Source: Shewanella basaltis
GTDB lineage: Bacteria > Pseudomonadota > Gammaproteobacteria > Enterobacterales > Shewanellaceae
Direction: 5' to 3'
Assembly: GCF_023283885.1 (NCBI RefSeq)
Contig: NZ_JAKILA010000002.1
Location: 283,826 to 347,825, forward strand
Length of the DNA: 64,000 nt
Within the stretch, counting starts at the first letter, position 1. Each line of letters opens with the position of its first letter. The notes beneath the pieces are model-generated. The model searched no databases. It had not been told where the DNA came from and was given only the letters and a program-made list of their open reading frames with translations. This document shows, piece after piece, positions 48,401 through 54,628 of this stretch. The position numbers and the translations under genes were made by a program.

Positions 48401-48440
48401 CAATAATCAATGCGCTTGGTGTGTATGATGAGCCAGACAT
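45408..48440 (-). CDS. Large TPR-repeat lipoprotein
   Basis: 1010 residues. The signal ends in the lipobox MLLTGC near residue 22, so the protein is lipid-anchored. The rest is a long alpha-solenoid of TPR units throughout (for example AEIESLLQHYPQTIYLAELN, FRRGEIYYNLQRYSAAIQAY, AEEGYILALQYTDPQTPS). No enzyme motif is seen. It begins in a TAATG overlap with the upstream gene and overlaps the next by 14 bases. Size and composition fit a periplasmic scaffold linking inner membrane motor and outer membrane parts, by analogy with the GltE/AglT type of TPR proteins. Confidence 0.83.
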   Translation of the reverse strand: MSGSSYTPSALIIVTGMLLTGCLSHGQADYKQQSKRTSLGDLANKTSKQQVAAVQMSQSQRSAALASIYQQLLTLEPDPEIRTHVEYRLAQINTESFEAQSYTDLDDASQADSQVLAQLTKNDAALQQLIDEYRQLLQRYPQRTENEHLQYQLAKALDLQGKLDESLAEIESLLQHYPQTIYLAELNFRRGEIYYNLQRYSAAIQAYKQVLSASDNQKYQLNSLYMLGWAEFKLNRLANADKAFLQVFEALVASQQNTPQVASLTADDFAFEKLGSRAQNLAIDTQRVLSISLSQQLQAQSLVALVKDNQSLPYIGLYQHVLFANLATFLLDKKLNHDAELAYQAYIDLAPNNIWAARFSLDLLDLFQQQGKFTAMHQLKQDYVNQYGLNSAFWLNASTAHQSELLPHLLSFSDEHSRRLYANAQTLQGNERINAFAKAASALNTYLQLAQLPQAKPLLSKDIIHDQYLFADANFEAKQYQAALDSYYAIAYTHADEESSAALTKILQQSAYATTVTIRELIAQQGTNDTEQVTAFISKRNQLDKQFINQYPQDERALQLATNAAQYSFDSQDQANLTFYTDFVLQAYGITPLTSSSNTVQTARPLSDTAQKQVQFVSQLYANSLYQQEQYARAEEGYILALQYTDPQTPSWSEMRNLLASSIYFQAQAVKQTEPELAVSQLLRVAQAVPESQYAVNAELDAANLLLEQQRWQDAVEVLKPFQQRNPNHAFSAAIPAKLAQSYEALSQWDLAAEQLLLIVAKEDSGALKREALYTAADYYLKAGDNNKALSTFKTYATTYPQPFDVAQEVRFKISEFYQQSGDANKQYYWFKQILSFDRQQRQSDANAIQARQVELASIAAFALGEAEQRSFAAIKLNVPLQTSLKRKQDAMKKAISYYQQVLDFQLAKYVPHATYNLAEMYRQLASDMMSSQRPGDLDELALEEYEILLEELAYPFEEKAIEIHISNTQRAWDDIIDQWIAKSFERLAQMSPALYQKQELTHEVIDAIH

Positions 48441-50599
48441 TAGCGCACTCCTTTTGCTGCGGTATCATCAGTTGGTGCCGTTGGTGCCGTTGGTGCCGTT
48501 GGTGCAATAGGTGATGAGCCATTGTCAGCGTTTGACATTTGTTCTAATACATTGGCCATTTGGTGGCGTGTCGTCAGTAATAGTTGTTGTAATGTATATT
48601 GCTGTTGCTGTGCAAATATACTGATTTTACCGCGGATCTCCCGGTCAGTTTTATCGCGTAGCTGGCTAATATTGTCCCCAATGATATTGATGTCATTCTG
48701 GCTTTGCTGTTGGCGTTGTTCAAAGTCAGACAATAAGCGTGGATTGGTTGATAAATCACTAAAGCGACCGGCTTGTAATTCGAGTTGTGTCAGCTGTTCA
48801 GATAATTGCTTCAGGCTTTGTTTGTGCTGCCAAAGTCGCTGTGGAAATGTGCTTTGTAATTGCCAATGCAGCACACCTTTAATGCGGTCCAACCTGAGTT
48901 GTTCATCGTCAGTATTACGCTGTCCAGCTAATTTTCCGAGTGTTTTTTGGCTGTCGTTTATCCGGTTTAACCATTGCTGTTGGCGCTGATTGGCAAAGAT
49001 TTTCCCATCTTGTTGAGCTTGTGCTTGTTCAATTTGCTCGGCAATGCGCTGCGCTTGCGTGTTTAGGCTTTTAATGATGTCTTGGTAAGCCAGCTGCTTT
49101 TGTTGCTCAATGACCTTGGCCTGACGTTGAGTATTAAGCACTAGGGTGTCTTTTAACCATTGGTTGTTAATGTGCTGCTTTTGGACATTGTCATAAAGTA
49201 AATCAAGACTGGTTAATGTGAGATAATCGGTCGCTAATTGCGGATCATTTAATGCTTTTTTTAGCCATGGCGAATCAGTGTTAAATGTCGTGGTGTTCAT
49301 CAGTGCTAGCGCGTCTGATTGTTGGGTTAATGCCTGTGAGTGTGGTTTCGGTGCTTGGATGGCAAGATCGGTGACATTGTTAATCGTACTGACTGTGTGT
49401 GCAAATTCATCAATGTCGGCAATTTTTTGCAAATACCATTGTTCGGCTTGCTGATACAAGGTTAAGCCTTGTGCTAACGATTGCTGTTCGCTGACTTGTT
49501 TGGCTGTTAACAGCGCCGCTTGCCAAGCTAAATTGGAGTACGGATATTGCTGCTGTAATAGGCTCAGCAAATTAAATGACATGTCATATTGCTGCTGTTG
49601 TTGGGCCGAGTAAGCAAATAAAAACAGTGCAGATTCAGCATACGGGCTTTGCTCAGGAAAATCGGCTAATTCTGTATAGGCTAAATCGTATTGTTGATTG
49701 GCAACATACAATTGAGCCAGTAATAATTTGGCATAATCATTAATAGCCTGTTGCTGTAACAAGGCATCTTTTACTTCAGGTCGCAGTTCGTCGTTGTCAT
49801 CAAAAATATCAGGCTGAGCAAAAGGGTTAAACAGGCGTTGCCAAAAATTGACTTCAGGTGGTTGCCATTGTTGTGTTTTAAGTTCCATTAATAGCGGTTG
49901 AGCTTTGGCATATTCTTGTTGCTGCATGTGTAATAACGCTTGGTTTAAAGCAATGTAGGCAGCGGCAGAGTTTGCGGGTGCTAAGGTATTTGTTGTGCTT
50001 TGTTGTACTTGTGCGCTTAATGGTGGCGTATCTGGCCAATAAGCTAACTGGCTCAGTACATGGTATTGTTCAACATAGGCTGGTAATACCGTGGATATTC
50101 TGGCTAAAGTACGTTTTGCGGTTTCTGTGTCGCCTTGTTCAATTTGTTGCTCGCCAAGGTTTAATAATGCAATAAGTAATAATTCATCTGGTGATGCGCT
50201 TGATGTTGTTTTACTTGTGTGTGTTGTGGTGCTTGCTTGGTTTTGTTCAAAGCGAATTAATGTTTGTGTTGCTTGTTCGTGTAAACCAATTGCCACTTGC
50301 AGCCCAGCTTCAAACAGTTGGCTGCGGTCAGAATCAATGCCTTTGCGTTGACGATTAAGGCTAATTTGTCTTAATGCGGCACCATAGTCACCAGCAAAAT
50401 AAAAGTACAATGCTTGACGATAAAATTTGTCTTCTAAATCAGTGGGCGTAGCGCTTAGGTTTGAGGTATTGTCTGCAGCATGAAGTGCCACAGAACACAT
50501 CAGTGTTATGCTGCCTATAATAGTTGCAAAGCACCATGCTGTTAGGCGCTGACACATGCGGTCTACACAAGTCCTGGGGGATGATAGGTTAAAGGCCAT
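48440..50599 (-). CDS. Exported TPR/coiled-coil protein
   Basis: 719 residues. A Sec signal peptide is likely (IIGSITLMCSVALHA then A-D). The N-terminal ~400 residues contain TPR-like repeats (EDKFYRQALYFYFAGDYGAAL, LLMELKTQ, AYTELADFPEQSPYAESALF), and the C-terminal half is rich in Gln with coiled-coil stretches. The end is a low-complexity tail of repeated Ala-Pro-Thr. No known catalytic motif. It is 6 bases from the upstream gene and overlaps the downstream TPR lipoprotein (TAATG). Role inferred as periplasmic scaffold. Confidence 0.8.
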   Translation of the reverse strand: MAFNLSSPRTCVDRMCQRLTAWCFATIIGSITLMCSVALHAADNTSNLSATPTDLEDKFYRQALYFYFAGDYGAALRQISLNRQRKGIDSDRSQLFEAGLQVAIGLHEQATQTLIRFEQNQASTTTHTSKTTSSASPDELLLIALLNLGEQQIEQGDTETAKRTLARISTVLPAYVEQYHVLSQLAYWPDTPPLSAQVQQSTTNTLAPANSAAAYIALNQALLHMQQQEYAKAQPLLMELKTQQWQPPEVNFWQRLFNPFAQPDIFDDNDELRPEVKDALLQQQAINDYAKLLLAQLYVANQQYDLAYTELADFPEQSPYAESALFLFAYSAQQQQQYDMSFNLLSLLQQQYPYSNLAWQAALLTAKQVSEQQSLAQGLTLYQQAEQWYLQKIADIDEFAHTVSTINNVTDLAIQAPKPHSQALTQQSDALALMNTTTFNTDSPWLKKALNDPQLATDYLTLTSLDLLYDNVQKQHINNQWLKDTLVLNTQRQAKVIEQQKQLAYQDIIKSLNTQAQRIAEQIEQAQAQQDGKIFANQRQQQWLNRINDSQKTLGKLAGQRNTDDEQLRLDRIKGVLHWQLQSTFPQRLWQHKQSLKQLSEQLTQLELQAGRFSDLSTNPRLLSDFEQRQQQSQNDINIIGDNISQLRDKTDREIRGKISIFAQQQQYTLQQLLLTTRHQMANVLEQMSNADNGSSPIAPTAPTAPTAPTDDTAAKGVR
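48473..48508 (-). repeat. 9-base tandem repeat in the TPR gene 3' end
   Basis: Four GGTGCCGTT-type units in a row on the plus strand (the last followed by GGTGCAATAGG) encode the Ala-Pro-Thr repeat at the C-terminus of the exported TPR protein. Nine-base units keep the frame. Confidence 0.85.
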
Positions 50600-50605
50600 T
50601 ATGCT

Positions 50606-51160
50606 TTACAATGCCCACTGTTCGACTTTGATATCAGCACGATAGCTTGATTCGTTGTCTTCGACTTTAAGTTCAATCATCACGGTTTCATCGGTTTTAT
50701 CAAAGTTATGGGTTATGGCGCGCTGTACTGTGCGACCTTCAGCATCGTTTCCGGTAAAAATGGCGGTCAGTAGGTGCGGGCCTGTTTTGATATTACCTAA
50801 GTAAATACGTTGAATGCCGCCTTGTTCTAATGCTTTACGTTGACGCTCGGTATACAAAAAGCCGCTGACGTTATTGTCGTCAATTTTAAGTTCTACACTG
50901 TCAAGCTTAAGAAAACGCCCAATGTCGACCGAGACAAACACAGCAATTTGAGTACTGGCGGGAAACAGTAAATCTTCTTCCAAAATAAACAAATCACGAT
51001 TGAGCTTTAATACCTGGCTTTTAATGTTTTCAAGCTCAGATGCCAACGCACCTTGACTGCTGTCTTTTGCATGCACTGTTATGGCCAATAGGCTTGTAAG
51101 CAATGTTGTTATTGCCAGCAGGCGAGTTAAAAAAGCACAATATTTACGCACGGTAGTCAT
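50606..51160 (-). CDS. Exported protein of unknown function
   Basis: About 184 residues from the ATG at 51160 (MTTVRKYCAFLTRLLAITT), which gives a clean signal peptide ending near TVHA-KDSSQ and has AAGG upstream. The frame continues to an ATG at 51226 that overlaps the previous stop (TAATG), so the longer start is possible. The mature protein has a short coiled-coil (ELENIKSQVLKLNRDLFILEEDLL) and a beta-rich part. Its homologues in similar clusters carry no characterised function. Context places it between the DUF3570 protein and the TPR proteins. Confidence 0.75.
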   Translation of the reverse strand: MTTVRKYCAFLTRLLAITTLLTSLLAITVHAKDSSQGALASELENIKSQVLKLNRDLFILEEDLLFPASTQIAVFVSVDIGRFLKLDSVELKIDDNNVSGFLYTERQRKALEQGGIQRIYLGNIKTGPHLLTAIFTGNDAEGRTVQRAITHNFDKTDETVMIELKVEDNESSYRADIKVEQWAL

Positions 51161-51225
51161 AGTATTAAGGCCTTGGCGATTACGTTGTTGGGGCATTGTG
51201 TTATCGAAAATCTGAAATCTAACCA

Positions 51226-52380
51226 TTAAAAGTACACGCTAACAAAGGCGCGGATCACATTAGCTGAAAAGCCATAAAATGGCTCGTTGCCGACGCCGCC
51301 TTCAGCGGTTGGATCCCTAAAGTTATTGTATTGAAAGTCAATATAATCCCATTGTATCGAAGCCTCTGAGCGAGTGTCTGCAAATGACATAGAGGCTGGC
51401 AGCAGGTAGGTGATCCCTAAACCATAGGTAATATCGCTAAAATCACTTAATTCTTTGTCGCGAGCGAGGTAATTTTGTGCGTCACGATAGGGAAATAAAT
51501 CACTGTAAAACTCCGCCTGGGTTTGCTGGTAGTAACGTACTTTGAACTCTAGCTCTAGGCTGTCGCCAATAGGATGTCGGTAACCAACTTCAACATCGCT
51601 GGCGGTGATTTCCCAACTGTCGTTAAAATGGCGGTAGTGAAAAAACAGTGCGGCGCGGTAAGGTAAAAAGTAGCTGGCCGATAATTTGGCCGCAAACGAA
51701 TTGCGAGTCTCTGGGTACACTTCGGCTTGATATCCCACTCCTGACGGAATGCTGTTGTCGACATAACGCACAGTACGATATGGATTATTTAAGTAGCCGC
51801 TGTCTGCTATTGCCTCAACATTGAGGCTGGCGCTAAGGTTACGGGTTAAAATTTGATTGATGCCCGCACGAATACGATATTGTTCGCTTTGTTCTTCAAA
51901 CTGGTCATCGCCGTTACGTCTAATTTCATTGTCGCCGTAGGATAAGCCGAGGTTGATATTGGTTAAATCACCAAAGGTGTCTTGTGACACATTGACACTA
52001 AATGACTGGGCTAAATAATCGTCTTCATCACTTTGGCGCAAATTGAGTGACATTAAGGTTTTGTCGTGCAGGTATTCAACGCCAATTTGACCTTCGTGGC
52101 GTTTTTCGCTGTAGGGACTGGCGGTGCTGACAACGTCGACTGACGCAGATGAGATGCTGTCTAGATAATAGTAAGCGGTAATCGCCACCGATTCAGACGC
52201 CTTTTTTCGCAGCATGACTGACGGACCATCAATGGTCATGCCACCACCTTCGTAGCTGTGGTATAACACATCGGCACGATCTGGGTCGAGAACCGCAGCT
52301 TGCGCCGTTAAGCCACTCATTGCTAAACATAATGTCGCGAAGAGTTTAACGCTGTTATTAAGCCATTTAGTTACAACCAC
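51226..52380 (-). CDS. DUF3570 outer-membrane beta-barrel-like protein
   Basis: About 384 residues. A signal peptide ends near SGLTAQA-AVLDP. The mature protein is made of alternating hydrophobic/aromatic strands and ends in FVSVYF, the C-terminal aromatic signature of outer membrane barrels. Family landmarks are DRADVLYHSYEGGGMTIDGP and ASVDVVSTASPYSEKR. The start is most likely the GTG at 52380, with GGAGGAGGT four bases upstream, overlapping the DUF4266 gene by 14 bases. DUF3570, DUF4266 and a TlpA-like thioredoxin recur together in many proteobacteria; the shared job is not established. Confidence 0.85.
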   Translation of the reverse strand: MVVTKWLNNSVKLFATLCLAMSGLTAQAAVLDPDRADVLYHSYEGGGMTIDGPSVMLRKKASESVAITAYYYLDSISSASVDVVSTASPYSEKRHEGQIGVEYLHDKTLMSLNLRQSDEDDYLAQSFSVNVSQDTFGDLTNINLGLSYGDNEIRRNGDDQFEEQSEQYRIRAGINQILTRNLSASLNVEAIADSGYLNNPYRTVRYVDNSIPSGVGYQAEVYPETRNSFAAKLSASYFLPYRAALFFHYRHFNDSWEITASDVEVGYRHPIGDSLELEFKVRYYQQTQAEFYSDLFPYRDAQNYLARDKELSDFSDITYGLGITYLLPASMSFADTRSEASIQWDYIDFQYNNFRDPTAEGGVGNEPFYGFSANVIRAFVSVYF

Positions 52381-52630
52381 AGCCACCTCCTCCAGTGCCT
52401 TCTGCGCCACGAGCCGATTCACGGCCCTCAAGTACGTGAGCCACATGCATACTCGCGCTTGGATGACGATTCATGCGCATAATTGGGTCGGCTAAATTTT
52501 GCCGCTCGTAGGGTTTAACCCAGGGCTCAATGCCCATGCTCGAGCAACCACCTAGGCCAATAAGGCTGAGTAGGGCGATAGCTTTAAGCGTTAATGCGAT
52601 AATGCGAGTGGGTACTGTGAATGTCAGCAT
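52367..52630 (-). CDS. DUF4266 lipoprotein with C-terminal Gly/Cys motif
   Basis: 87 residues. Signal and lipobox are clear (LLSLIGLGGC, then SSMGIEPWVKPYERQNLADP, the DUF4266 signature). The mature part is only ~58 residues and ends in GTGGGGCGCN, with two closely spaced cysteines at the very end. Such a tail could bind a metal or cofactor or form a disulfide; no data here decide that. It sits 4 bases after the TlpA gene and overlaps the DUF3570 gene, so the three are co-expressed. Confidence 0.88.
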   Translation of the reverse strand: MLTFTVPTRIIALTLKAIALLSLIGLGGCSSMGIEPWVKPYERQNLADPIMRMNRHPSASMHVAHVLEGRESARGAEGTGGGGCGCN

Positions 52631-52634
52631 CGAT

Positions 52635-53150
52635 TTACTCTCTGATCAGCTGTTTAATGGCTGCGGCGTATTTTTGCTCGTAACCATCTTGATAACCTTG
52701 AAACACAAAGCGAACCTTGCCATTGCGATCAATCATCACTGTGGTCGGCATGGCTTCAACCTGATAGGTTTTAGACAAGGTGTTAGTTTGGTCAAAAAAG
52801 ATTGAGAAGCTCAAATCAAGATCGGCTAAAAAATCTTTACCTGCCTGGTTTTCTTGCTCAACATTGACGCCCCATACCTGCACGCCTAGGTCTTGATATT
52901 TGTCTTGTAGCTTTTGCAGTACCGGCATTTCTTTGCGGCAAGGGCCGCACCAGGATGCCCAAAAGTTGATTAAGATAATCTCACCGCGTTGTTCGGCTAG
53001 GTTAAGGTTAGTACCTTGCTGATTTTTTAAAGTGAAGTCGGGCGCCGTGTCACCGATAGTGAGCGCGTGTGCCTGCAATGACACCTGGCCTAACAATAAT
53101 AATGCACCTAATGCAATAAGACCTTTACCGCTAAATCGACTGAACAACAT
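52635..53150 (-). CDS. TlpA-family periplasmic thioredoxin
   Basis: 171 residues. A signal peptide (LIALGALLLLGQVSLQAHA) precedes a thioredoxin fold with the active site NFWASWCGPCRKEMP and the cis-Pro region VEAMPTTVMIDRNG. TlpA-like proteins reduce disulfides in the periplasm, often for cytochrome c or copper-site maturation. It lies directly before the DUF4266 gene, whose product ends in a Cys-x-Cys tail, and downstream of a haem-motif lipoprotein, so either could be its client. Confidence 0.92.
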   Translation of the reverse strand: MLFSRFSGKGLIALGALLLLGQVSLQAHALTIGDTAPDFTLKNQQGTNLNLAEQRGEIILINFWASWCGPCRKEMPVLQKLQDKYQDLGVQVWGVNVEQENQAGKDFLADLDLSFSIFFDQTNTLSKTYQVEAMPTTVMIDRNGKVRFVFQGYQDGYEQKYAAAIKQLIRE

Positions 53151-53204
53151 GGTATTTCCTTTTCTAGCTTAAACGGTTAAACGCGCTGATAATCATAGGT
53201 ATCA

Positions 53205-53867
53205 TTAAAAATAAAACGACACACCTGTGGCAAAATTCAGGTTATGGGTTGTTTTAGATGAACCTGTCACTTCGGTATTAAACAGGTAATCGCTCATGCT
53301 TAAATCCCATGCTATCCAGTCTGTTAAAAACACCCGATAGTTAGCGGTTAAGTTAACGGTAAACTGTTCGTCACCGGCAAATTCGGTACTGCCACCACCT
53401 AACTCAACCGAAAAGACACTATTAAACACTGTGTCTTTGCTAAAAAAGATTTCACCAGGCAACAGGTTATAACCAATATTTAACCCGTAATACGTTAATT
53501 CGCGCTCGGCATCGGTTAGCAGTGGTGCAGCATTGGCCAGTTTTTCAAAACTGGTTTCACCGGCTTTTGCTTGGGCATAGCGTGCTTTAACATAAAAATG
53601 TTCGCTGATGTGATAGCCCAAGTGTGCGCTTATCCATGGGCTTGACTCAAAGTCTTCAATCGACAAAATGCCGCCTTGAATACCCACTTCAACATTTTCC
53701 GTGTCGAGTAGGTCGTCAAACACATCGCGGCGCTCTACATCAGCTTTAACTGTGTTAGCGGTATTATCAGCGGCAAAAGCAACTGAACTTGGTGTTAATA
53801 CACTGAAGGCTAAGGTGCTTACAGTGAGTAACGGCATTAAAAAAATACGCTGAATCCTATTTTCCAT
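53205..53867 (-). CDS. Outer-membrane beta-barrel protein (OmpW/OmpA-like size)
   Basis: 220 residues with a signal peptide ending near SVAFA-ADN. The mature part alternates strands (NVEVGIQGGILSIEDF, SAHLGYHISEHFYVKARYAQ, YYGLNIGYNLLPGEIFF) and ends in NFATGVSFYF, the expected barrel terminus. It overlaps the end of the SH3-barrel gene by 31 bases. An ATG at 53837, in a TAATG overlap, is an alternative start, but it would leave a signal peptide without positive charge. The two barrel genes look like paralogues and may form a pair. Confidence 0.82.
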   Translation of the reverse strand: MENRIQRIFLMPLLTVSTLAFSVLTPSSVAFAADNTANTVKADVERRDVFDDLLDTENVEVGIQGGILSIEDFESSPWISAHLGYHISEHFYVKARYAQAKAGETSFEKLANAAPLLTDAERELTYYGLNIGYNLLPGEIFFSKDTVFNSVFSVELGGGSTEFAGDEQFTVNLTANYRVFLTDWIAWDLSMSDYLFNTEVTGSSKTTHNLNFATGVSFYF

Positions 53868-54577
53868 GTTTGGATCTCTTCATTTTCATCTCGGTCTGTT
53901 AAGGCTAACGAGAGTTTGTATTCGGCGCGCAATATAAAATTACGGGCAAGGTGGTATTTAACGCCAGCAGCGGCACTCATTAGCGTGCTGCGGCGCGATT
54001 CTGTGTCGGCTAACACACTATGCGGTTCGGTATTAATCACTCCTGCACCCACCCCTAAATAAGGCACAACCAGTAAGTCGGGGATAGGGTGGCTTAGTAA
54101 CATGACTTCAAACACATCACTGTCAGAAATGCTACCTAAGGCTTTACCTGCTGAGAGTTCAGCACTAAAAACAGGGGTGAAGGCATAACCTGCAAACACG
54201 TTGTAAAAGTTAGCGCCTTCGAGGTCGCCGTACATGACCCCAGCTTCAAATTGACGGTTGATTACCTCTTGTGAGGTGATTAAGGTTGGGTTTATGGCGT
54301 TGCCATCTTGTGATAATCCCTTTAGATCATCTTCATGAAACCACCCCTCAACACCGCGTTTGTCTTTAACTTTTAACCATGTGGTTCGTTTAAGTAAAAC
54401 ACTGACCATTTCGTTTTTTTCAATCACAGATACCACAGGATAGCCAGCGCTTGGACCGGATCTCAGTTCAACAAACGGGACGTCAATGCGTAAGCTCGGG
54501 CCATCGTTAGCGAGCAGTATTGGGCTTAAGCACAATAATGTCAGTAGCAGGCAAGTGTTGCGTATGTAAGTCAGCAT
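53837..54577 (-). CDS. SH3-domain plus outer-membrane beta-barrel protein
   Basis: 246 residues. A signal peptide (LLLTLLCLSPILLA) is followed by a bacterial SH3-like domain (RIDVPFVELRSGPSAGYPVV ... EGWFHEDDL, about 25-90), then a barrel of about eight strands ending in IGFSVFF. The N-terminal SH3 fold may bind peptidoglycan peptides, so this protein could tie an outer membrane barrel to the wall. It has the same terminal signature as the next gene and overlaps it. It starts 51 bases after the large haem-motif lipoprotein gene. Confidence 0.85.
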   Translation of the reverse strand: MLTYIRNTCLLLTLLCLSPILLANDGPSLRIDVPFVELRSGPSAGYPVVSVIEKNEMVSVLLKRTTWLKVKDKRGVEGWFHEDDLKGLSQDGNAINPTLITSQEVINRQFEAGVMYGDLEGANFYNVFAGYAFTPVFSAELSAGKALGSISDSDVFEVMLLSHPIPDLLVVPYLGVGAGVINTEPHSVLADTESRRSTLMSAAAGVKYHLARNFILRAEYKLSLALTDRDENEEIQTWKIGFSVFF

Positions 54578-54628
54578 AATTCCCTATCGTCAAGGCTAAT
54601 GGGCCAGTTGTGCGGTTGGCTCAGTGCG

